The notes: a model not told the origin generated them from the letters alone. 17,136 nucleotides of DNA from UBA1664 sp964531715 (GCA_964531715.1 CAZHEE010000018.1:1-17136); one strand, 5' to 3'; counted from the stretch's first letter, positions 7,636 through 14,367 are shown. Numbers and translations are program-made.

Positions 7636-7657
7636 ATGTTTATTAAAATCCTTATAT
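7629..7657 (+). promoter_or_regulatory. Possible infA promoter
   Basis: TTGTCA (7629-7634), a 17-nt spacer and TTATAT (7652-7657) in a very AT-rich gap. The -35 element occupies nearly the same bases as the -35 of the divergent gene, so the two promoters would compete. Confidence 0.4.
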
Positions 7658-7719
7658 CTTGTTATATTTTTTAAAATACTTTATAGGAATTATATTAATT
7701 ATATAACTGGAGATAAGTG

Positions 7720-7938
7720 TTGGCTAAAGAAGAATTAATGGAATTTACAGGCGTGGTTGAGGAAGTGCTTCCCAATGCCATGTTCCGCGTAAAGCTTGAA
7801 AATGATCATGAAATTATCGCGCATAGTGCGGGTAAAATGAAAAAGCACCGTATCCGCGTGCTTGCGGGCGATAAGGTTGTGGTTGAGATGACGCCTTACG
7901 ACCTGACCAAAGGCCGTATTATCTTCCGTGAGAAATAA
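7720..7938 (+). CDS. infA: Translation initiation factor IF-1
   Basis: 72 aa, the exact family length, using TTG at 7720. IF-1 binds the ribosomal A site on the 30S subunit during initiation. The OB-fold sequence is nearly canonical: FTGVVEEVLPNAMFRVKLEN, HEIIAHSAGKMKKHRIRVLAGD, VEMTPYDLTKGRI. A GTG at 7717 in the same frame would add one residue, but the universal start MAKEE fits the TTG, and GGAG at 7709-7712 is well placed for it. The non-ATG start of an essential gene is worth noting. maf follows after 45 bp of palindromic repeat, the usual alphaproteobacterial order. Confidence 0.95.
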   Translation: MAKEELMEFTGVVEEVLPNAMFRVKLENDHEIIAHSAGKMKKHRIRVLAGDKVVVEMTPYDLTKGRIIFREK

Positions 7939-8015
7939 TAGCTTATTTGCTGTTTGGCTCATTCGCTGATTTAAATAAACCACATGACAACTAAACAGCC
8001 AATAAGCAAATCAGC
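7938..8015. repeat. Imperfect palindrome between infA and maf, running into the maf coding start
   Basis: The left arm contains TTTGCTGTTTGGCTCATT and the right arm is its imperfect complement (AACAGCCAATAAGCAAATC, about 7992-8010). The word GCTGATTTGCTTATTGGCTG and relatives are repeated in both arms. The same repeat vocabulary forms the ffh-rpsP spacer at 12355-12425. The right arm encodes maf residues 4-13 (KQPISKSANH). Confidence 0.7.
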
Positions 8016-8589
8016 CAATCATTTCATCCTCGCCTCTTCCTCACCGCGTCGGAAAGATTTGCTGGAAGAGCAGGGGATTATCCCCGATTTAATCATCCCT
8101 GCCGATATTGACGAGACACCGCTTAAAGGCGAGATGCCGCGCCCTTATGTTGAGCGTATGGCGGTTGAGAAGGCACGTGCCGTTGCCACAATTAATACGC
8201 ATGCCTATATCCTCGGCGCGGACACAATTGTTACAATGGGGCGGCGCATTTTTCAAAAGCCGATAGATGCGCATGAGGCTTATCAATTTCTTACACGTTT
8301 CTCGGGGCGCAGGCATAAGGTTCTGGGTGGGATATGTATCATCACACCCGAAGGTAAAGAGATTTCCCGCGTTGTTGAAACGACAGTCAAATTTAAGGTT
8401 TTGACGGAAGCCGAAAAGCGAGATTTTATCGCGAAAGGCGAGTGGAAGGGGAAATCAGGCGGCTATGGCATTCAAGGTATGGCCGCGCAATTTGTATCTT
8501 TCATCAGCGGATCTCACAGTAATGTTATTGGATTAAGCGTTTACGACAGCGTCCAGCTGCTCAAGGGTTCGGGATATAAATTATATTGA
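7984..8589 (+). CDS. maf: Maf-family nucleoside triphosphate pyrophosphatase
   Basis: 201 aa. Maf proteins hydrolyse non-canonical or modified nucleoside triphosphates to the monophosphate and pyrophosphate. Motifs: FILASSSPRRKDLL (14-27) for phosphate binding, DETP (43-46), EKARAV (63-68), and ILGADTIV (76-83) with the catalytic-base Asp80. I did not assign the dTTP/UTP or the 7-methyl-GTP subfamily. Most Maf proteins begin within a few residues of the ILASSSPRR motif. Here about 12 extra residues come from a palindromic repeat, and no Shine-Dalgarno site precedes the ATG. The gene follows infA, as is common in alphaproteobacteria. Confidence 0.93.
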   Translation: MTTKQPISKSANHFILASSSPRRKDLLEEQGIIPDLIIPADIDETPLKGEMPRPYVERMAVEKARAVATINTHAYILGADTIVTMGRRIFQKPIDAHEAYQFLTRFSGRRHKVLGGICIITPEGKEISRVVETTVKFKVLTEAEKRDFIAKGEWKGKSGGYGIQGMAAQFVSFISGSHSNVIGLSVYDSVQLLKGSGYKLY

Positions 8590-8614
8590 CATAATCTAAG
8601 GTTTAGTCTAATTT
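8586..8614 (+). promoter_or_regulatory. Near-consensus sigma70 promoter giving a leaderless start
   Basis: TTGACA (8586-8591), a 17-nt spacer and TAATTT (8609-8614). It begins on top of the maf stop codon. The expected transcription start falls at about 8620-8621, the ATG of the next gene, and no Shine-Dalgarno site is present. Confidence 0.55.
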
Positions 8615-8619
8615 ACTTT

Positions 8620-9600
8620 ATGACGTTTGACAGTTCTAAATCTCTATCGAATCAATTTTCTATTCCATGCTTGAGACCTTGGCAAGAAACAGGTGTGTTT
8701 GATGCTTATGGTCATTGCTTATTACCAACGGCATTAGGCAGACAATGTGAATTAACATGCGCTTTAGATGGTGACTATTCTAATTTAAAATATGTGAAAA
8801 AACACATTCGATTTCATGGTTTTGGGTTTGAAAGTGGCACATTTCATAATGCTTATAGAGATGTGAAGTCTTTCGCAGATTTCAATCATGAAATGATTCA
8901 TCTGTGGTTGAATATTTGGGGAAGTATGCCTTCTTTTGTGCCGTCGCAATATTCTCCGCATTATGATGGTAATGCGCATGCCGAAGCTCTTGTTATTTCC
9001 ATGCAAAAACTTGTTAAGCAAGTAATGCGCGGTGAAAGAGATATATATAATAAGGCTGTTTATACATCTGATGTTCAATGGTCTCATCAAGATGTAATCG
9101 CAGCTTACCAACAAAAATGGAATCAATCAGCCATTGTCATGCAGCGTGAAAGCAAAAATATGCCTGTCTATGATTTTATGCGAATGGCATCTGCCAGAGC
9201 TTGGATGAATGAACGCTCGGTCTCTGCAATATATCCGTATGAGCATGAGCTTGTTACGCCTTTAGGTGAAAAACTTTTAAACCCTAAGAGCCCAGAGCTT
9301 GAAATTCTAAAAGAAGTTGCGGATAGTTTCTATGATGCATGCCAACCTCTGATAGAATCTCTTCGTCTCACTGTTCAGGCTGTGCAAGAAGAGATGAGAC
9401 CTGATGGTCGCCCGCTCTTTCAGCGCACAATAGATTTGATGCTCCGTACATTAAAGGTAAGGGAGCAATATCAGATTATGCATACGGGTGAGCCACGTGT
9501 TTTTACGGTGTCCCATATTTCTTGGCTAAAAAAATGCGAGCGCGTTCAACATGCGCGAAAAGTAAGAGGTGAAAAATCGTTTCAGCCTTTATCGCTTTGA
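8620..9600 (+). CDS. Unknown protein with an HExxH (zincin/SprT-like) motif
   Basis: 326 aa, not recognised as a whole. Residues 90-97 read HEMIHLWL, an HExxH zinc-binding motif in the aromatic context of SprT-like proteins (HEMxHLW). Possible third ligands are His114 or His120 in SPHYDGNAHAEAL, 20-26 residues on, the expected distance. The N-terminal part has three Cys (17, 33, 43) and one more at 47. The C-terminal half is helical and polar without membrane segments or a signal peptide, so I expect a cytoplasmic protein. It is AT-rich beside the housekeeping genes and lies between maf and decayed DNA, suggesting acquisition. Start choice: the ATG at 8620 is the only Met before the motif. 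The peptidase assignment is an inference from one motif. Confidence 0.7.
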   Translation: MTFDSSKSLSNQFSIPCLRPWQETGVFDAYGHCLLPTALGRQCELTCALDGDYSNLKYVKKHIRFHGFGFESGTFHNAYRDVKSFADFNHEMIHLWLNIWGSMPSFVPSQYSPHYDGNAHAEALVISMQKLVKQVMRGERDIYNKAVYTSDVQWSHQDVIAAYQQKWNQSAIVMQRESKNMPVYDFMRMASARAWMNERSVSAIYPYEHELVTPLGEKLLNPKSPELEILKEVADSFYDACQPLIESLRLTVQAVQEEMRPDGRPLFQRTIDLMLRTLKVREQYQIMHTGEPRVFTVSHISWLKKCERVQHARKVRGEKSFQPLSL

Positions 9601-9948
9601 TTAGACAGTTAAAGTCTGAGCCTTAAACGCTTCCCACTTTTCGCCGTGGAGAGGGACGGGTTTTTCCTTATCAATATATGGTTGGGCATAGGCTTCAAAT
9701 TGCGCTTTGCTTATGCCATCTACGGCCAAATAATGAGAATGATGATCTGGTAGCCATTCTTTTTTTCGAAAAGATATAATTAAGCTTTGGCTAAGGCGGC
9801 GTCCATGATCATTATTTTGATCATGCCCCTGTTCCACTGTAACGATATCGAAAACCCCATTCGCTGTTTTAACCAAAAAACTCATATTGAAGTAACTAAA
9901 CATAATATTGACAAAGCGCAAGTTTTTATCGCTTAAACCCTCTGGCAA
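9601..9948 (-). CDS. Uncharacterised ORF, possibly a gene remnant
   Basis: Open for 115 codons from a TTG at 9948. Internal ATGs lie at codons 16 and 22, and none has a Shine-Dalgarno site. The amino acid make-up is protein-like (for example ITVEQ-like and SHYLAVDGISKAQFEAYAQPYID segments), with no signal peptide or membrane helix, and I do not recognise it. It lies in the same frame as the dapF fragment upstream but three stop codons intervene, and its sequence does not look like the DapF C-domain. Its stop codon directly adjoins the stop of the preceding plus-strand gene. Either a small unknown gene or the tail of a lost one. Confidence 0.4.
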   Translation of the reverse strand: MPEGLSDKNLRFVNIMFSYFNMSFLVKTANGVFDIVTVEQGHDQNNDHGRRLSQSLIISFRKKEWLPDHHSHYLAVDGISKAQFEAYAQPYIDKEKPVPLHGEKWEAFKAQTLTV

Positions 9949-10023
9949 TTCACAAAGCTTTACTCAATCGCGGGCGGCAAAACTGATTAAGTATAAAACC
10001 TAGATATATAGGCTTAACCCAAT

Positions 10024-10374
10024 TTATACCGTTATGGTTTCATCAGCATTCTTTAAACATTCAAATAATCCGGCCTTTGTTTCAATAACAGTTCTATCTG
10101 CCCCAAACCAGTGAGCGACGCATCGGGTCGCATTACCGCAAGTGTATAATTCCGAACCGTCAAAATTATACATGTCCATAAAGATATCAGCTTCTGAATT
10201 AATTGATTTGCGAAGAAATATTAGCTGGTCACAGCCTATGCCTGTAAATCTATCGCAAATTTTTATACGCTCCTCATAGGAGAAATTGTATGTTTTTAAT
10301 CTTTCATCGATAATAATAAAGTCATTACCAAGTCCGTTCATTTTAATAAATGGTATTTTTGCGGTATTAAACAT
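10024..10374 (-). pseudogene. dapF: Truncated diaminopimelate epimerase (N-terminal half)
   Basis: 116 aa against about 275 for the full enzyme, which interconverts LL- and meso-diaminopimelate for lysine and peptidoglycan. Typical pieces: IPFIKMNGLGNDFIIID (7-23), GCDQ (47-50), YNFDGSELYTCGNATRCVA (69-87) with the first catalytic Cys79; family members usually have CGNGARC, so the motif is slightly altered. Translation stops after ETITV, where the first domain ends, and no second-domain sequence with the second catalytic Cys appears downstream. The ATG at 10374 has GGAGAGG 8 nt upstream and a TATAAT at 10396-10401, so the fragment may still be expressed. dapF beside ffh agrees with alphaproteobacterial gene order, so this may be the native locus. 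A working copy must lie elsewhere or another pathway must be used. Confidence 0.75.
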
Positions 10375-10537
10375 TGACAAAACCTCTCCGGAAGAATTAT
10401 AACACAATCAAATTCACGAAGAACTGGAATAATTTCAGTGCTTAACGGTACCCTCAAGTCGGCGAATACGCTCACTGGGGCTAAAAGTGTATGAGTGAAG
10501 TAGAATTTGAAGTGTATTAGAACGGTAGTGTATTAGT

Positions 10538-10774
10538 ATGGTTATGCGATATGAAGATTTGGATGTTTATCAACGTGCCTATAAAGCAGCGTTGATCATT
10601 CATAAATCTTCACTGGAATTTCCTAAAATTGAGCAATTCGATTTTATTCATGATGAATATCACCAGATTACAAAGATGCTTCATGGTTTAAGAAAAAACT
10701 GGTCTCATACGCGTCCTAAAAAAACATCTGATACACTATCCTCTGATACACTGAAACATGGAGCGGCAGCGTAA
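10538..10774 (+). pseudogene. S23/four-helix-bundle family protein with internal deletion
   Basis: 78 aa against roughly 115-125 for the family (23S rRNA intervening-sequence protein). The N-terminus RYEDLDVYQRAYKAALIIHK (4-23) and LEFPKIEQF is the first helix of the family. The text then jumps to DEYHQITKMLHGLRKNW, which is the final helix. The two middle helices, normally including the SICANIAEG-type stretch, are missing without a frameshift. A tail of about 20 residues encoded by repeated CTGATACACT words follows, and GTGTATTAG words precede the gene at 10508-10534 in opposite orientation. The stop overlaps the ffh start as TAATG. A four-helix bundle cannot form from this monomer, so I call it a relic, though it may still be translated ahead of ffh. 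Confidence 0.7.
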
Positions 10775-12357
10775 TGTTCGCCTCTCTATCCGATAAACTT
10801 GGTGGTGTATTTGACGGGCTGATGGGGCGGAAAACCCTCACGGTGGAGGATGTTGACAATGCCGCTCGCGAAATTCGCATGGCTCTGTTGGAGGCCGATG
10901 TCGCCCTCCCCGTTGTTAAAGATTTCATTGCCACAATCAAAGAAAAAGCCGTCGGGCAGGATGTCATTAAAGGCGTTAACCCGGCCCAACAAATCATTAA
11001 AATCGTTAATGATGCGATTGTTGAAATGCTCGGTGGTGTTGAGGGCGAGACTGAGCTGAACCTCAATGCCTCCTCCCCTGCTGCTTTCCTCATGGTCGGG
11101 TTGCAAGGCTCCGGAAAAACAACCTCGACCGGGAAAATCTCGAAACTCCTGAAAGAAAAGCAGGATAAGAAAATCCTGATGGCGTCCCTCGATGTTTATC
11201 GCCCTGCGGCGCAACAGCAGCTCGCGGTTTTGGGGGAGCAGACTGGCGTTGATACGTTAGAGATTATTGAGGGACAACAACCTGTAGACATCGCCAAACG
11301 TGCAATGGATGAAGGCCGCAAAGGTGGCTATGACATTGTTTTCCTTGATACGGCGGGGCGATTATCTATAGATGATGCGCTGATGCAAGAGGTTGAGCAG
11401 GTTCGCGATGCGGTGAGCCCTGTTGAAACTCTCCTCGTTGCCGATGCGATGACAGGGCAGGATGCGGTGCAAACCGCGCAGACTTTTAATGATCGTATCG
11501 GGTTAACGGGAATTATGCTGACCCGTATAGACGGTGATGCGCGTGGCGGTGCCGCCATGTCAATGCGCGGCGTGACGGGCAAGCCGATCAAGCTCCTCGG
11601 GACCGGGGAGAAGCTGGATGATATTGAATTTTTCCACCCTGACCGCGTGGCGAGCCGCATTTTAGGTATGGGGGATGTTGTCTCTCTCGTTGAGAAATCG
11701 ATTGAGACGATTAATGAAGACGATGCCAAGAAAATGGCTGAGAAGTTCAAAAAAGGCTCCTTCGACCTTGATGATTTCGCCAAGCAGTTACAGCAGCTCC
11801 GCTCTATGGGTGGCATGGGCGCGATGATGAAAATGATCCCAGGCCTGAATAAAATGGCAGGGAAGCTGGACGCCGCAGGTATGGATGATTCCATGGTGAA
11901 GAAGCAAGAGGCCATCCTCTCTTCCATGACGAAAAAAGAACGGGCAGAGCCTCAAATTCTAAATGCCTCGCGCCGCCGCCGTATTGCCAATGGTTCAGGT
12001 ACTCAGGTTCAGGATGTGAACAAGCTTCTGAAACAGTTCGAGCAGATGAACAAAATGATGAAGCAGATGAAGAAAATGGGCATGGGCGGCATGATGAAAA
12101 GCATGAAGGGCTTGCTCGGCGGTAATCCACAAATGGATGAGATGATGGCGCAAATGGAAGGTCAAATGGGGAATGGCGGTCAGGGAATGGGGGACGGGGG
12201 ACAGTTGGGCCCCAATCCATTCGCACAAGGTGGCGGCCCAGGCATGCATCCTGCCCTTCCCAATGATTTGATGGGCGGACTCGGCGGCATAGGCGGCGGT
12301 CAACGAAGCAAGTCAAGCTTTACGAAGAGTAAAAAGAGTAAAAGGAAGAAGAAATAG
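10774..12357 (+). CDS. ffh: Signal recognition particle protein Ffh
   Basis: 527 aa, longer than the usual 450-500. Ffh with 4.5S RNA binds signal sequences emerging from the ribosome and delivers them to FtsY at the inner membrane. N domain about 1-95; GTPase domain with P-loop GLQGSGKTT (109-117), DTAGRLSID (192-200, usually DTAGRLHID), TRIDGDARGG (250-259, usually TKLDGDARGG) and GTGEKLDDIEFFHP; then the Met-rich M domain (MKQMKKMGMGGMMKSM). The C-terminus is extended by a Gly/Met-rich linker and a very basic Lys/Ser tail ending KKSKRKKK. The start overlaps the stop of the S23 relic (TAATG), with GGAG about 10 nt upstream. rpsP follows, as usual in alphaproteobacteria. Confidence 0.97.
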   Translation: MFASLSDKLGGVFDGLMGRKTLTVEDVDNAAREIRMALLEADVALPVVKDFIATIKEKAVGQDVIKGVNPAQQIIKIVNDAIVEMLGGVEGETELNLNASSPAAFLMVGLQGSGKTTSTGKISKLLKEKQDKKILMASLDVYRPAAQQQLAVLGEQTGVDTLEIIEGQQPVDIAKRAMDEGRKGGYDIVFLDTAGRLSIDDALMQEVEQVRDAVSPVETLLVADAMTGQDAVQTAQTFNDRIGLTGIMLTRIDGDARGGAAMSMRGVTGKPIKLLGTGEKLDDIEFFHPDRVASRILGMGDVVSLVEKSIETINEDDAKKMAEKFKKGSFDLDDFAKQLQQLRSMGGMGAMMKMIPGLNKMAGKLDAAGMDDSMVKKQEAILSSMTKKERAEPQILNASRRRRIANGSGTQVQDVNKLLKQFEQMNKMMKQMKKMGMGGMMKSMKGLLGGNPQMDEMMAQMEGQMGNGGQGMGDGGQLGPNPFAQGGGPGMHPALPNDLMGGLGGIGGGQRSKSSFTKSKKSKRKKK

Positions 12358-12425
12358 CTGTTTTGCTTCTTTGCTCATTGGCTGTTTAAAAATCAGCTAA
12401 TCAGCAAAAAAGCTAATCATCTAAT
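12355..12425. repeat. Imperfect palindrome filling the ffh-rpsP spacer
   Basis: The arms TTGCTTCTTTGCTCATTGG and its counterpart (revcomp of about 12393-12423) match over roughly 33 nt with scattered mismatches, around a short A-rich turn. It uses the same GCTGATT/TTGCT words as the repeat at 7938-8015. It could attenuate or protect the ffh transcript, but there is no T-run like a classical terminator. Confidence 0.65.
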
Positions 12426-12448
12426 AGTGAACTGAAAGGAACTTTAAC

Positions 12449-12943
12449 ATGGCACTAAAAATGAGAATGGCTCGGGGAGGTCGTAAAAAATCCCCATTTT
12501 ACCGTATCGTTGTCGCGGATGCACGCGCACCACGGGATGGTAAATTCATCGAGAAAGTGGGGACATATAACCCTCTTCTTTCCAAAGATGACGCTAATCG
12601 TGTAACTTTGGACACGGAACTGGTCAAAAAATGGTTGGCGGAAGGCGCTCAACCATCTGAGCGCGTGGCGAAATTTCTCGGCGCGGCCGGTATTATCGCA
12701 ATGCCTGAAAACCGCACATCCGTTCAAAAAGCCGAGCCAAAAGCTAAGGCTCAACAAATGGCGAAGGACAAGGCCGAAAAAATAGCCGCGGCGAAAGAAG
12801 CCGAGGAAGAGGCCAAGCGTCAGGCCGAAGAAGAAGCGAACGCACCGAAAGAAGAGGAAGCCGCACCTGCTGAGGAATCCTCAACTGAAGAGGCACCTGC
12901 CGCAGAAGAAGCCCCTGCCGAAGAAGAGAAAAAAGAAGCTTAA
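12449..12943 (+). CDS. rpsP: 30S ribosomal protein S16 with long acidic/alanine-rich tail
   Basis: 164 aa. The S16 core occupies about residues 1-82: MRMARGGRKKSPFYRIVVAD, PRDGKFIEKVGTYNP and ELVKKWLAEGAQPSERVAKFL. S16 helps assemble the 30S subunit. The remaining 80 residues are a Lys/Ala then Glu/Ala/Pro-rich low-complexity tail (KAEPKAKAQQMAKDKAEKIA through APAEEEKKEA), a feature common in alphaproteobacteria. GAAAGGAA upstream of ATG 12449 is a good ribosome-binding site. rimM-trmD-rplS, which normally follow, are not present before the assembly gap. Confidence 0.97.
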   Translation: MALKMRMARGGRKKSPFYRIVVADARAPRDGKFIEKVGTYNPLLSKDDANRVTLDTELVKKWLAEGAQPSERVAKFLGAAGIIAMPENRTSVQKAEPKAKAQQMAKDKAEKIAAAKEAEEEAKRQAEEEANAPKEEEAAPAEESSTEEAPAAEEAPAEEEKKEA

Positions 12944-12946
12944 TAA

Positions 12947-13001
12947 AGCCCCTCTCCCTCGGGAGAGGGTGATCGACCAAAGGGAGATCGGGTGAGGGGC
13001 T
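12947..13001. repeat. GC-rich palindromic repeat after rpsP, possible terminator
   Basis: AGCCCCTC (12947-12954) is inverted against GAGGGGCT (12994-13001), and an inner hairpin CCCTC-GGGAGAGGG starts at about 12955. The sequence belongs to the widespread 'CCCTCTCCC...GGGAGAGGG' type of dispersed repeat. It lies 4 bp after the rpsP stop and could stop transcription, though it lacks a T-tract. Confidence 0.6.
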
Positions 13002-13013
13002 CTCACAAAGCAG

Positions 13014-13023
13014 NNNNNNNNNN
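13014..13023. other. Assembly gap (10 N)
   Basis: Ten Ns between two similar GC-rich palindromic stretches (12947-13001 and about 13055-13077, CTTCTCCCC-AGGGAGAAGG). The repeats probably broke the assembly here; the true distance between rpsP and the PilZ gene is unknown. Confidence 0.95.
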
Positions 13024-13054
13024 CCTCATCCGTCCAGGCCGATGGCTTGTCCAC

Positions 13055-13077
13055 CTTCTCCCCAGGGAGAAGGGGAC
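13055..13077. repeat. GC-rich hairpin on the far side of the gap
   Basis: CCTTCTCCCC and GGGAGAAGGGG form an inverted pair of about 9 bp separated by one or two bases, between the gap and the end of the PilZ gene. It may terminate the PilZ transcript or be the other end of the repeat cut by the gap. Confidence 0.5.
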
Positions 13078-13079
13078 AC

Positions 13080-13439
13080 TTAAGCCGATTGGGCGATAAT
13101 TTTTTCAAAGGTTTGCATGGTCGGTTTTGGTGTTTCGGTGAAGCTGACGGCGAGTGCTCTTGTATTTTTACGGACAATCTCTCCTGTGACCTTCACATCC
13201 TCAACCATATTGTCCAGTTTAAAACGCAAAATCATATTCACCGTTTGCCCTTGTTCAAAGGCACGTGTATCGGTTTCGAAAAGTACGCCGGATTGGCTCC
13301 AATCCAAAACGGGGCAAGGCTTCCCGTCAACATTAACCATACAAATATCATGATCGCGGCGCGGATAGGCGCGACGCTGTTGAGTCATCTCATTATCATT
13401 CGCTCTTGAAATGCGATAAGGTTTATTGTTTCGATCCAT
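13080..13439 (-). CDS. Single-domain PilZ protein (probable c-di-GMP binder)
   Basis: 119 aa, almost entirely one PilZ domain. The c-di-GMP motifs are both present: RxxxR as R23-AYP-R27 in QQRRAYPRRD, and DxSxxG as DWSQSG (46-51). The beta-barrel continues through VNMILRFKLDNMVEDVKVTGEIVRK. There are no output domains or membrane segments, so it would act through a partner. No strong Shine-Dalgarno site precedes the ATG; an internal Met18 just before QQRR is an alternative start. The gene is divergent from the glycosyltransferase over 45 bp, with TATA-rich DNA that could hold promoters for both. Confidence 0.85.
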   Translation of the reverse strand: MDRNNKPYRISRANDNEMTQQRRAYPRRDHDICMVNVDGKPCPVLDWSQSGVLFETDTRAFEQGQTVNMILRFKLDNMVEDVKVTGEIVRKNTRALAVSFTETPKPTMQTFEKIIAQSA

Positions 13440-13484
13440 AAATTTGTTATACCATATATAGGGTCATAAAAACAAAGATAAACT

Positions 13485-14366
13485 ATGCATAAATCAATCG
13501 GCATTGGAATATTGTCATGGCGGGCACATCAAACGCTCAAATATGCGCTGAATAGCTATAGCGATGACTTCCTGAAAATCTTTGACCAAAGGCTTATTTA
13601 TTTCTCGGATATAAGCGAGGACGATAAACAAATTGCTCGTGATTATGGCTGGGAATTTGCAGGCGGCCCAAATGAAGGGATAGCGGGTGGCATGAAGCGG
13701 CTCGCCGAAAACATGAAGACTGACTATATCCTCCTGCTACAAAATGATAATCCATTGATTGAGCCTGCAGAATTTGCGCATGAACATTTGTGTCAAGCCG
13801 TTGATTATATTGATAAAGGTGAGGCTGATTTAGCGCGTATGCGCCATCGTTGGCAAGTCGGCGATGGTTTTGCCTGCGTCACAAAATATTTGAAATACTA
13901 TAAGCCTGTTACTATTGCGAAAGAATTTATTCTTGAAGAGCATGATATAAGTTCACTTAAGCCCTCAAAATTAAGTGGCTTACAACGTTTTATGAAGCCT
14001 CATAATGCTAAACGGTTTCAAGGTCGCTCAATATATATTGAGGAAAACCCTGAAGCGCTTTATCCCAATGTGATTAACAAGCTTGGCGATTTTCTCCGTG
14101 TTGACAGCGCCGCCCTTGATTTTACCGATCAATGCCTGCTGATATCGCACGATCAATGGCTCAATCTGTTTATGCCGTTTGTTGAGTCAAATCCGTCATC
14201 ACGCAAACCGAACGGTTATCAGGCGCCTGAGATTTGTATTAATTCACCTTGGTGGCGGGAAAGCGGTTTTAAAATTTTGCAAGGGCGGGGGCTATTCACA
14301 CACGCGCGAAAGGATGATTCATTCCGCATGGAGCATCCGCTCTATAAAATTCAAAAAACCGCTTGA
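13485..14366 (+). CDS. Glycosyltransferase family 2-like (GT-A fold) protein
   Basis: 293 aa. The N-terminus IGIGILSWRAHQTLKYALNSY (5-25) is the first beta-strand and helix of a GT-A domain, GGPNEGIAGGMKRLAE (60-75) fits the nucleotide-binding region, and LLLQNDNPLIE (83-93) occupies the place of the DxD metal-binding motif. The later part (LYPNVINKLGDFLRVDSAALDFTDQCLLI, INSPWWRESGFKILQGRGLFTHAR) is typical of the acceptor half. No membrane helices are seen, so it is cytoplasmic or peripheral. It probably transfers a sugar to a surface polysaccharide or glycan, but donor and acceptor are unknown. It stands alone beside a PilZ gene, and a link of the two to surface polysaccharide control is only a suggestion. 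No Shine-Dalgarno site is obvious. Confidence 0.7.
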   Translation: MHKSIGIGILSWRAHQTLKYALNSYSDDFLKIFDQRLIYFSDISEDDKQIARDYGWEFAGGPNEGIAGGMKRLAENMKTDYILLLQNDNPLIEPAEFAHEHLCQAVDYIDKGEADLARMRHRWQVGDGFACVTKYLKYYKPVTIAKEFILEEHDISSLKPSKLSGLQRFMKPHNAKRFQGRSIYIEENPEALYPNVINKLGDFLRVDSAALDFTDQCLLISHDQWLNLFMPFVESNPSSRKPNGYQAPEICINSPWWRESGFKILQGRGLFTHARKDDSFRMEHPLYKIQKTA

Positions 14367-14367
14367 C

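Noticed and set aside
7717..7719. GTG start for infA
   Set aside because: It lies one codon before TTG 7720; the universal MAKEE start and the position of GGAG fit the TTG.
9601..9948. C-terminal half of dapF
   Set aside because: It shares the frame with the dapF fragment, but the second-domain motifs with the second catalytic Cys are absent and three stops intervene.
10538..10774. Diversity-generating retroelement accessory (Avd-like) gene
   Set aside because: S23-type four-helix bundles resemble Avd, but there is no reverse transcriptase or template/variable repeat pair in the window.
12944..13077. CRISPR-like repeats around the N gap
   Set aside because: Only two unlike hairpins, no regular spacing and no cas genes.
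13047..13409. Plus-strand ORFs opposite the PilZ gene
   Set aside because: They are antisense shadows; the minus frame holds both PilZ motifs.
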